Assembly: GCA_039105265.1 (NCBI GenBank)
Contig: JAPFFF010000096.1
Span: 1 to 64,000 of the forward strand
DNA length: 64,000 nucleotides
From: Tritrichomonas musculus
Lineage: Eukaryota > Parabasalia > Tritrichomonadida > Tritrichomonadidae
Direction of reading: 5' to 3'
The notes beneath the pieces are model-generated. The model ran no database searches and was not told the origin of the DNA. It saw nothing but the letters and a program-made list of their open reading frames with translations. Positions 51,321 through 63,095 of this stretch are shown piece after piece; position 1 is the stretch's first letter, and each line of letters starts with the position of its first letter. The position numbers were made by a program, and so were the translations under genes.

Positions 51321-54300
51321 ATCTGATGGTTCAAATTGCAGTTGTAGTTTAATCTGATGGTTCAATTGCAGTTGTAGTTTAATCTGATGGTTCAATTGCA
51401 GTTGCAGCTGAATCTGATGGTTCAAATTGCAGTTACAGCTGAATCTAATGGTTCAACTGCAGTTGTAGTTTAATCTGATGGTTCAAATTGCAGTTGTAGT
51501 TTAATCTGATGATTCAACTGCAGTTGTAGCTGAATCTGATGGTTCAAATTGCAGTTGTAGTTTAATCTGATGATTCAACTGCAGTTGTAGTTTAATCTGA
51601 TGGTTCAAATTGCAGTTGTAGTTTAATCTGATGATTCAACTGCAGTTGTAGCTGAATCTGATGGTTCAAATTGCAGTTGTAGTTTAATCTGATGGTTCAA
51701 ATTGCAGTTGTAGTTTAATCTGATGGTTCAAATTGCAGTTGTAGCTGAATCTGATGGTTCAAATTGCAGTTGTAGCTGAATCTAATGGTTCAACTGCAGT
51801 TGTAGTTTAATCTGATGGTTCAATTGCAGTTGTAGTTTAATCTGATGGTTCAAATTGCAGTTGTAGCTGAATCTGATGGTTCAAATTGCAGTTGTAGCTG
51901 AATCTAATGGTTCAACTGCAGTTGTAGTTTAATCTGATGGTTCAATTGCAGTTGTAGCTGAATCTGATGGTTCAACTGCAGTTGTAGTTTAATCTGATGG
52001 TTCAAATTGCAGTTGTAGTTTAATCTGATGATTCAACTGCAGTTGTAGTTTAATCTGATGGTTCAAATTGCAGTTGTAGTTTAATCTGATAATTCAACTG
52101 CAGTTGTAGCTGAATCTGATGGTTCAAATTGCAGTTGTAGTTTAATCTGATGGTTCAATTGCAGTTGTAGTTTAATCTAATGGTTCAAATTGCAGTTGCA
52201 GCTGAATCTGATGGTTCAAATTGCAGTTACAGCTGAATCTAATGGTTCAATTGAAGTTGTAGTTTAATCTGATGGTTCAAATTGCAGTTGTAGTTTAATC
52301 TGATGGTTCAAATTGCAGTTACAGCTGAATCTAATGGTTCAATTGAAGTTGTAGTTTAATCTAATGGTTCAAATTGCAGTTGTAGTTTAATCTGATGGTT
52401 CAAATTGCAGTTGTAGCTGAATCTGATGGTTCAAATTGCAGTTGTAGTTTAATCTGATGGTTCAAATTGCAGTTGCAGCTGAATCTGATGGTTCAATTGA
52501 AGTTGCAGCTGAATCTAATGGTTCAATTGAAGTTGTAGTTTAATCTGATGGTTCAAATTGCAGTTGTAGTTTAATCTGATGGTTCAAATTGCAGTTGTAG
52601 CTGAATCTGATGGTTCAAATTGCAGTTGTAGCTGAATCTGATGGTTCAATTGCAGTTGTAGTTTAATCTGATGGTTCAAATTGCAGTTGTAGTTTAATCT
52701 GATGGTTCAAATTGCAGTTGTAGCTGAATCTGATGGTTCAAATTGCAGTTGTAGCTGAATCTGATGGTTCAAATTGCAGTTGTAGTTTAATCTGATGGTT
52801 CAAATTGCAGTTGTAGTTTAATCTGATGGTTCAAATTGCAGTTGTAGCTGAATCTGATGGTTCAAATTGCAGTTGTAGCTGAATCTAATGGTTCAACTGC
52901 AGTTGTAGTTTAATCTGATGGTTCAATTGCAGTTGTAGTTTAATCTGATGGTTCAAATTGCAGTTGTAGCTGAATCTGATGGTTCAAATTGCAGTTGTAG
53001 CTGAATCTAATGGTTCAACTGCAGTTGTAGTTTAATCTGATGGTTCAATTGCAGTTGTAGCTGAATCTGATGGTTCAACTGCAGTTGTAGTTTAATCTGA
53101 TGGTTCAAATTGCAGTTGTAGTTTAATCTGATGATTCAACTGCAGTTGTAGTTTAATCTGATGGTTCAAATTGCAGTTGTAGTTTAATCTGATAATTCAA
53201 CTGCAGTTGTAGCTGAATCTGATGGTTCAAATTGCAGTTGTAGTTTAATCTGATGGTTCAATTGCAGTTGTAGTTTAATCTAATGGTTCAAATTGCAGTT
53301 GCAGCTGAATCTGATGGTTCAAATTGCAGTTACAGCTGAATCTAATGGTTCAATTGAAGTTGTAGTTTAATCTGATGGTTCAAATTGCAGTTGTAGTTTA
53401 ATCTGATGGTTCAAATTGCAGTTACAGCTGAATCTAATGGTTCAATTGAAGTTGTAGTTTAATCTGATGGTTCAATTGCAGTTGTAGCTGAATCTGATGG
53501 TTCAATTGCAGTTGTAGCTGAATCTAATGGTTCAAATTGCAGTTGTAGTTTAATCTGATGGTTCAAATTGCAGTTGCAGCTGAATCTGATGGTTCAATTG
53601 AAGTTGCAGCTGAATCTAATGGTTCAATTGAAGTTGTAGTTTAATCTGATGGTTCAATTGCAGTTGTAGTTTAATCTGATGGTTCAAATTGCAGTTGTAG
53701 CTGAATCTGATGGTTCAAATTGCAGTTGTAGCTGAATCTGATGGTTCAAATTGCAGTTGTAGTTTAATCTGATGGTTCAAATTGCAGTTGTAGTTTAATC
53801 TGATGGTTCAAATTGCAGTTGTAGCTGAATCTGATGGTTCAAATTGCAGTTGTAGCTGAATCTAATGGTTCAACTGCAGTTGTAGTTTAATCTGATGGTT
53901 CAATTGCAGTTGTAGTTTAATCTGATGGTTCAAATTGCAGTTGTAGCTGAATCTGATGGTTCAAATTGCAGTTGTAGCTGAATCTAATGGTTCAACTGCA
54001 GTTGTAGTTTAATCTGATGGTTCAATTGCAGTTGTAGCTGAATCTGATGGTTCAACTGCAGTTGTAGTTTAATCTGATGGTTCAAATTGCAGTTGTAGTT
54101 TAATCTGATGATTCAACTGCAGTTGTAGTTTAATCTGATGGTTCAAATTGCAGTTGTAGTTTAATCTGATAATTCAACTGCAGTTGTAGCTGAATCTGAT
54201 GGTTCAAATTGCAGTTGTAGTTTAATCTGATGGTTCAATTGCAGTTGTAGTTTAATCTAATGGTTCAAATTGCAGTTGCAGCTGAATCTGATGGTTCAAA

Positions 54301-54705
54301 TTGCAGTTACAGCTGAATCTAATGGTTCAATTGAAGTTGTAGTTTAATCTGATGGTTCAAATTGCAGTTGTAGTTTAATCTGATGGTTCAAATTGCAGTT
54401 ACAGCTGAATCTAATGGTTCAATTGAAGTTGTAGTTTAATCTGATGGTTCAATTGCAGTTGTAGCTGAATCTGATGGTTCAATTGCAGTTGTAGCTGAAT
54501 CTAATGGTTCAAATTGCAGTTGTAGTTTAATCTGATGGTTCAAATTGCAGTTGCAGCTGAATCTGATGGTTCAATTGAAGTTGCAGCTGAATCTAATGGT
54601 TCAATTGAAGTTGTAGTTTAATCTGATGGTTCAATTGCAGTTGTAGTTTAATCTGATGGTTCAAATTGCAGTTGTAGCTGAATCTGATGGTTCAAATTGC
54701 AGTTG
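51321..54705 (-). repeat. Variant block R3b
   Basis: The first 1.1 kb (51321-52446) copies 39115-40240 at a spacing of 12,206 bp, with few differences (for example ctaatgg for ctgatgg near 52180). The rest is a 977-bp repeat: about 52650-53627 recurs at 53627-54604 and on to about 54705. Anchors 52966/53943 and 53264/54241 fit. A related unit lies 1103 bp earlier (51903/53006). Confidence 0.8.
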
Positions 54706-55980
54706 TAGTTTAATCTGATGGTTCAATTGCAGTTGTAGCTGAATCTGATGGTTCAATTGAAGTTGCAGCTGAATCTGATGGTTCAATTGCAGTTGTAGTT
54801 TAATCTGATGGTTCAATTGCAGTTGTAGCTGAATCTGATGGTTCAATTGAAGTTGTAGTTTAATCTGATGGTTCAATTGCAGTTGTAGTTTAATCTGATG
54901 GTTCAAATTGCAGTTGTAGCTGAATCTGATGGTTCAAATTGCAGTTGTAGTTTAATCTGATGGTTCAATTGCAGTTGTAGCTGAATCTGATGGTTCAATT
55001 GCAGTTGTAGTTTAATCTGATGGTTCAATTGCAGTTGTAGTTTAATCTGATGGTTCAAATTGCAGTTGTAGCTGAATCTGATGGTTCAAATTGCAGTTGT
55101 AGTTTAATCTGATGGTTCAATTGCAGTTGTAGCTGAATCTGATGGTTCAATTGCAGTTGTAGTTTAATCTGATAATTCAATTGCAGTTGTAGTTTAATCT
55201 GATGGTTCAATTGCAGTTGTAGCTGAATCTGATGGTTCAATTGAAGTTGCAGCTGAATCTAATGGTTCAATTGCAGTTGTAGTTTAATCTGATGGTTCAA
55301 ATTGCAGTTGCAGCTGAATCTAATGGTTCAAATTGCAGTTGTAGTTTAATCTGATGGTTCAATTGCAGTTGTAGCTGAATCTGATGGTTCAATTGCAGTT
55401 GCAGCTGAATCTAATGGTTCAATTGCAGTTGTAGCTGAATCTGATGGTTCAATTGCAGTTGTAGTTTAATCTAATGGTTCAATTGCAGTTGTAGTTTAAT
55501 CTGATGGTTCAATTGCAGTTGTAGTTTAATCTGATGGTTCAAATTGCAGTTGTAGCTGAATCTGATGGTTCAAATTGCAGTTGTAGCTGAATCTAATGGT
55601 TCAATTGCAGTTGTAGTTTAATCTGATGGTTCAATTGCAGTTGTAGTTTAATCTAATGGTTCAAATTGCAGTTGTAGCTGAATCTGATGGTTCAATTGCA
55701 GTTGTAGTTTAATCTGATGGTTCAAATTGCAGTTGTAGTTTAATCTGATGATTCAATTGCAGTTGTAGTTTAATCTGATGGTTCAAATTGCAGTTGCAGC
55801 TGAATCTAATGGTTCAATTGCAGTTGTAGTTTAATCTGATGGTTCAATTGCAGTTGTAGTTTAATCTAATGGTTCAAATTGCAGTTGCAGCTGAATCTGA
55901 TGGTTCAATTGCAGTTGTAGTTTAATCTGATGGTTCAATTGCAGTTGTAGTTTAATCTGATGGTTCAATTGCAGTTGTAG

Positions 55981-57640
55981 TTTAATCTGATGGTTCAATT
56001 GCAGTTGTAGTTTAATCTAATGGTTCAATTTCAGTTGTAGCTGAATCTGATGGTTCAATTGCAGTTGTAGTTTAATCTGATGGTTCAAATTGCAGTTGTA
56101 GTTTAATCTGATGATTCAATTGCAGTTGTAGTTTAATCTGATGGTTCAAATTGCAGTTGCAGCTGAATCTAATGGTTCAAATTGCAGTTGTAGCTGAATC
56201 TGATGGTTCAATTGCAGTTGTAGTTTAATCTGATGGTTCAATTGCAGTTGTAGTTTAATCTGATGGTTCAAATTGCAGTTGTAGTTTAATCTAATGGTTC
56301 AAATTGCAGTTGTAGCTGAATCTGATGGTTCAATTGCAGTTGTAGTTTAATCTGATGGTTCAAATTGCAGTTGTAGTTTAATCTGATGATTCAATTGCAG
56401 TTGTAGTTTAATCTGATGGTTCAAATTGCAGTTGCAGCTGAATCTAATGGTTCAATTGCAGTTGTAGCTGAATCTAATGGTTCAACTGCAGTTGTAGTTT
56501 AATCTGATGGTTCAAATTGCAGTTGTAGTTTAATCTGATGATTCAAATTGCAGTTGTAGCTGAATCTGATGGTTCAATTGCAGTTGTAGTTTAATCTGAT
56601 GGTTCAAATTGCAGTTGTAGTTTAATCTGATGATTCAATTGCAGTTGTAGTTTAATCTGATGGTTCAAATTGCAGTTGCAGCTGAATCTAATGGTTCAAT
56701 TGCAGTTGTAGCTGAATCTGATGGTTCAAATTGCAGTTGTAGCTGAATCTGATGGTTCAATTGCAGTTGCAGCTGAATCTAATGGTTCAATTGCAGTTGT
56801 AGCTGAATCTGATGGTTCAAATTGCAGTTGTAGCTGAATCTGATGGTTCAATTGCAGTTGTAGTTTAATCTGATGGTTCAATTGCAGTTGTAGCTGAATC
56901 TGATGGTTCAATTGCAGTTGTAGTTTAATCTGATGGTTCAATTGCAGTTGTAGCTGAATCTGATGGTTCAATTGCAGTTGTAGTTTAATCTAATGGTTCA
57001 AATTGCAGTTGTAGCTGAATCTGATGGTTCAATTGCAGTTGTAGCTGAATCTGATGGTTCAAATTGTAGTTGTAGCTGAATCTAATGGTTCAATTGCAGT
57101 TGTAGCTGAATCTGATGGTTCAATTGCAGTTGTAGTTTAATCTAATGGTTCAAATTGCAGTTGTAGCTGAATCTGATGGTTCAATTGCAGTTGTAGTTTA
57201 ATCTGATGGTTCAAATTGCAGTTGTAGTTTAATCTGATGATTCAATTGCAGTTGTAGTTTAATCTGATGGTTCAAATTGCAGTTGCAGCTGAATCTAATG
57301 GTTCAATTGCAGTTGTAGCTGAATCTAATGGTTCAACTGCAGTTGTAGTTTAATCTGATGGTTCAAATTGCAGTTGTAGTTTAATCTGATGATTCAAATT
57401 GCAGTTGTAGTTTAATCTGATGGTTCAATTGCAGTTGTAGTTTAATCTGATGGTTCAAATTGCAGTTGTTGTTTAATCTGATGATTCAATTGCAGTTGTA
57501 GTTTAATCTGATGGTTCAAATTGCAGTTGCAGCTGAATCTAATGGTTCAATTGCAGTTGTAGCTGAATCTAATGGTTCAACTGCAGTTGTAGTTTAATCT
57601 GATGGTTCAAATTGCAGTTGTAGTTTAATCTGATGATTCA
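55981..57640 (-). repeat. 6103-bp spaced duplication in R4 (partner 62084-63743)
   Basis: The caatttcag marker at 56026, the run of units at 56726 and the gatgattc at 57481 recur at 62129, 62829 and 63584. The match starts at the tttaatctga of 55981/62084 and fades near 57640. Only scattered single-base differences were noticed, including ttgttgttt at 57470 in this copy. Confidence 0.78.
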
Positions 57641-60600
57641 AATTGCAGTTGTAGCTGAATCTGATGGTTCAATTGCAGTTGTAGTTTAATCTGATGGTTC
57701 AAATTGCAGTTGTAGTTTAATCTGATGATTCAATTGCAGTTGTAGTTTAATCTGATGGTTCAATTGAAGTTGTAGTTTAATCTGATGGTTCAAATTGCAG
57801 TTGTAGCTGAATCTGATGGTTCAAATTGCAGTTGCAGCTGAATCTGATGGTTCAATTGCAGTTGTAGTTTAATCTGATGGTTGAAATTGCAGTTGCAGCT
57901 GAATCTAATGGTTCAATTGAAGTTGCAGCTGAATCTAATGGTTCAATTGCAGTTGTAGTTTAATCTGATGATTCAATTGCAGTTGTAGCTGAATCTGATG
58001 GTTCAATTGCAGTTGTAGTTTAATCTGATGGTTCAATTGCAGTTGTAGCTGAATCTGATGGTTCAATTGCAGTTGTAGTTTAATCTAATGGTTCAAATTG
58101 CAGTTGTAGCTGAATCTGATGGTTCAATTGCAGTTGTAGTTGAATCTGATGGTTCAAATTGTAGTTGTAGCTGAATCTAATGGTTCAATTGCAGTTGTAG
58201 CTGAATCTGATGGTTCAATTGCAGTTGTAGTTTAATCTAATGGTTCAAATTGCAGTTGTAGTTTAATCTGATGGTTCAAATTGCAGTTGTAGCTGAATCT
58301 GATGGTTCAAATTGCAGTTGTAGTTTAATCTGATGGTTCAATTGCAGTTGTAGCTGAATCTGATGGTTCAATTGAAGTTGCAGCTGAATCTAATGGTTCA
58401 ATTGAAGTTGTAGTTTAATCTGATGGTTCAATTGCAGTTGTAGTTTAATCTGATGGTTCAAATTGCAGTTGTAGCTGAATCTGATGGTTCAAATTGCAGT
58501 TGTAGTTTAATCTGATGGTTCAATTGCAGTTGTAGCTGAATCTGATGGTTCAATTGAAGTTGCAGCTGAATCTGATGGTTCAATTGCAGTTGTAGTTTAA
58601 TCTGATGGTTCAATTGCAGTTGTAGCTGAATCTGATGGTTCAATTGCAGTTGTAGTTTAATCTGATGGTTCAATTGCAGTTGTAGCTGAATCTGATGGTT
58701 CAATTGCAGTTGTAGTTTAATCTAATGGTTCAAATTGCAGTTGTAGCTGAATCTGATGGTTCAATTGCAGTTGTAGCTGAATCTGATGGTTCAATTGTAG
58801 TTGTAGCTGAATCTAATGGTTCAATTGCAGTTGTAGCTGAATCTAATGGTTCAATTGAAGTTGTAGTTTAATCTGATGGTTCAATTGCAGTTGTAGTTTA
58901 ATCTGATGGTTCAAATTGCAGTTGTAGCTGAATCTGATGGTTCAAATTGCAGTTGTAGTTTAATCTGATGGTTCAATTGCAGTTGTAGCTGAATCTGATG
59001 GTTCAATTGCAGTTGTAGTTTAATCTGATAATTCAATTGCAGTTGTAGTTTAATCTGATGGTTCAATTGCAGTTGTAGCTGAATCTGATGGTTCAATTGA
59101 AGTTGCAGCTGAATCTAATGGTTCAATTGCAGTTGTAGTTTAATCTGATGGTTCAAATTGCAGTTGCAGCTGAATCTAATGGTTCAAATTGCAGTTGTAG
59201 TTTAATCTGATGGTTCAATTGCAGTTGTAGCTGAATCTGATGGTTCAATTGCAGTTGCAGCTGAATCTAATGGTTCAATTGCAGTTGTAGCTGAATCTGA
59301 TGGTTCAAATTGTAGTTTTAGCTGAATCTAATGGTTCAATTGCAGTTGTAGCTGAATCTGATGGTTCAATTGCAGTTGTAGTTTAATCTAATGGTTCAAT
59401 TGCAGTTGTAGTTTAATCTGATGGTTCAATTGCAGTTGTAGTTTAATCTGATGGTTCAAATTGCAGTTGTAGCTGAATCTGATGGTTCAAATTGCAGTTG
59501 TAGCTGAATCTAATGGTTCAACTGCAGTTGTAGTTTAATCTGATGGTTCAATTGCAGTTGTAGTTTAATCTAATGGTTCAAATTGCAGTTGTAGCTGAAT
59601 CTGATGGTTCAATTGCAGTTGTAGTTTAATCTGATGGTTCAAATTGCAGTTGTAGTTTAATCTGATGATTCAATTGCAGTTGTAGTTTAATCTGATGGTT
59701 CAATTGCAGTTGCAGCTGAATCTAATGGTTCAATTGCAGTTGTAGTTTAATCTGATGGTTCAATTGCAGTTGTAGTTTAATCTAATGGTTCAAATTGCAG
59801 TTGCAGCTGAATCTGATGGTTCAATTGCAGTTGTAGTTTAATCTGATGGTTCAATTGCAGTTGTAGTTTAATCTGATGGTTCAATTGCAGTTGTAGTTTA
59901 ATCTGATGGTTCAATTGCAGTTGTAGTTTAATCTGATGGTTCAAATTGCAGTTGCAGCTGAATCTAATGGTTCAAATTGCAGTTGTAGCTGAATCTGATG
60001 GTTCAATTGCAGTTGTAGTTTAATCTGATGGTTCAATTGCAGTTGTAGTTTAATCTGATGGTTCAAATTGCAGTTGTAGTTTAATCTAATGGTTCAAATT
60101 GCAGTTGTAGCTGAATCTGATGGTTCAATTGCAGTTGTAGTTTAATCTGATGGTTCAAATTGCAGTTGTAGTTTAATCTAATGGTTCAATTGCAGTTGCA
60201 GCTGAATCTAATGGTTCAATTGCAGTTGTAGTTTAATCTGATGGTTCAATTGCAGTTGTAGTTTAATCTAATGGTTCAAATTGCAGTTGTAGCTGAATCT
60301 GATGGTTCAATTGCAGTTGTAGTTTAATCTGATGGTTCAATTGCAGTTGTAGTTTAATCTGATGGTTCAAATTGCAGTTGTAGCTGAATCTGATGGTTCA
60401 ATTGCAGTTGTAGCTGAATCTGATGGTTCAATTGCAGTTGTAGTTTAATCTGATGGTTCAATTGCAGTTGTAGTTTAATCTGATGGTTCAATTGCAGTTG
60501 TAGTTTAATCTGATGGTTCAAATTGCAGTTGTAGCTGAATCTGATGGTTCAAATTGCAGTTGTAGCTGAATCTAATGGTTCAACTGCAGTTGTAGTTTAA

Positions 60601-60949
60601 TCTGATGGTTCAATTGCAGTTGTAGTTTAATCTAATGGTTCAAATTGCAGTTGTAGCTGAATCTGATGGTTCAATTGCAGTTGTAGTTTAATCTGATGGT
60701 TCAAATTGCAGTTGTAGTTTAATCTGATGATTCAATTGCAGTTGTAGTTTAATCTGATGGTTCAATTGCAGTTGCAGCTGAATCTAATGGTTCAATTGCA
60801 GTTGTAGTTTAATCTGATGGTTCAATTGCAGTTGTAGTTTAATCTAATGGTTCAAATTGCAGTTGCAGCTGAATCTGATGGTTCAATTGCAGTTGTAGTT
60901 TAATCTGATGGTTCAATTGCAGTTGTAGTTTAATCTGATGGTTCAATTG

Positions 60950-63095
60950 CAGTTGTAGTTTAATCTGATGGTTCAATTGCAGTTGTAGTTTAATCTAATG
61001 GTTCAATTTCAGTTGTAGCTGAATCTGATGGTTCAATTGCAGTTGTAGTTTAATCTGATTGTTCAAATTGCAGTTGTAGTTTAATCTGATGATTCAATTG
61101 CAGTTGTAGTTTAATCTGATGGTTCAAATTGCAGTTGCAGCTGAATCTAATGGTTCAAATTGCAGTTGTAGCTGAATCTGATGGTTCAATTGCAGTTGTA
61201 GTTTAATCTGATGGTTCAATTGCAGTTGTAGTTTAATCTGATGGTTCAAATTGCAGTTGTAGTTTAATCTAATGGTTCAAATTGCAGTTGTAGCTGAATC
61301 TGATGGTTCAATTGCAGTTGTAGTTTAATCTGATGGTTCAAATTGCAGTTGTAGTTTAATCTGATGATTCAATTGCAGTTGTAGTTTAATCTGATGGTTC
61401 AAATTGCAGTTGCAGCTGAATCTAATGGTTCAATTGCAGTTGTAGCTGAATCTAATGGTTCAACTGCAGTTGTAGTTTAATCTGATGGTTCAAATTGCAG
61501 TTGTAGTTTAATCTGATGATTCAAATTGCAGTTGTAGTTTAATCTGATGGTTCAATTGCAGTTGTAGTTTAATCTGATGGTTCAAATTGCAGTTGTAGTT
61601 TAATCTGATGATTCAATTGCAGTTGTAGTTTAATCTGATGGTTCAAATTGCAGTTGCAGCTGAATCTAATGGTTCAATTGCAGTTGTAGCTGAATCTGAT
61701 GGTTCAAATTGCAGTTGTAGCTGAATCTGATGGTTCAATTGCAGTTGCAGCTGAATCTAATGGTTCAATTGCAGTTGTAGCTGAATCTGATGGTTCAAAT
61801 TGCAGTTGTAGCTGAATCTGATGGTTCAATTGCAGTTGTAGTTTAATCTGATGGTTCAATTGCAGTTGTAGCTGAATCTGATGGTTCAATTGCAGTTGTA
61901 GTTTAATCTGATGGTTCAATTGCAGTTGTAGCTGAATCTGATGGTTCAATTGCAGTTGTAGTTTAATCTGATGGTTCAATTGCAGTTGTAGCTGAATCTG
62001 ATGGTTCAATTGCAGTTGTAGTTTAATCTGATGGTTCAAATTGCAGTTGTAGTTTAATCTGATGGTTCAAATTGCAGTTGTAGTTTAATCTGATGGTTCA
62101 ATTGCAGTTGTAGTTTAATCTAATGGTTCAATTTCAGTTGTAGCTGAATCTGATGGTTCAATTGCAGTTGTAGTTTAATCTGATGGTTCAAATTGCAGTT
62201 GTAGTTTAATCTGATGATTCAATTGCAGTTGTAGTTTAATCTGATGGTTCAAATTGCAGTTGCAGCTGAATCTAATGGTTCAAATTGCAGTTGTAGCTGA
62301 ATCTGATGGTTCAATTGCAGTTGTAGTTTAATCTGATGGTTCAATTGCAGTTGTAGTTTAATCTGATGGTTCAAATTGCAGTTGTAGTTTAATCTAATGG
62401 TTCAAATTGCAGTTGTAGCTGAATCTGATGGTTCAATTGCAGTTGTAGTTTAATCTGATGGTTCAAATTGCAGTTGTAGTTTAATCTGATGATTCAATTG
62501 CAGTTGTAGTTTAATCTGATGGTTCAAATTGCAGTTGCAGCTGAATCTAATGGTTCAATTGCAGTTGTAGCTGAATCTAATGGTTCAACTGCAGTTGTAG
62601 TTTAATCTGATGGTTCAAATTGCAGTTGTAGTTTAATCTGATGATTCAAATTGCAGTTGTAGCTGAATCTGATGGTTCAATTGCAGTTGTAGTTTAATCT
62701 GATGGTTCAAATTGCAGTTGTAGTTTAATCTGATGATTCAATTGCAGTTGTAGTTTAATCTGATGGTTCAAATTGCAGTTGCAGCTGAATCTAATGGTTC
62801 AATTGCAGTTGTAGCTGAATCTGATGGTTCAAATTGCAGTTGTAGCTGAATCTGATGGTTCAATTGCAGTTGCAGCTGAATCTAATGGTTCAATTGCAGT
62901 TGTAGCTGAATCTGATGGTTCAAATTGCAGTTGTAGCTGAATCTGATGGTTCAATTGCAGTTGTAGTTTAATCTGATGGTTCAATTGCAGTTGTAGCTGA
63001 ATCTGATGGTTCAATTGCAGTTGTAGTTTAATCTGATGGTTCAATTGCAGTTGTAGCTGAATCTGATGGTTCAATTGCAGTTGTAGTTTAATCTA
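60950..63095 (-). repeat. 1125-bp tandem higher-order repeat in R4
   Basis: Bases 60950-61970 recur at 62075-63095. The caatttcag marker (61004/62129) and the open run of 30-bp units (61704/62829) are 1125 bp apart. The first copy has one more gctgaatc/gtttaatc alternation preserved in frame, giving the longest open stretch in the window (336 bp, 61704-62039). Confidence 0.78.

Noticed and set aside
8077-63074. About thirty open frames of 61-111 codons on the - strand
   Set aside because: All are periodic translations of the satellite. Identical copies recur at the higher-order spacings, as expected from DNA duplication. No flanking coding sequence, signal peptide or splice structure supports a repeat protein.
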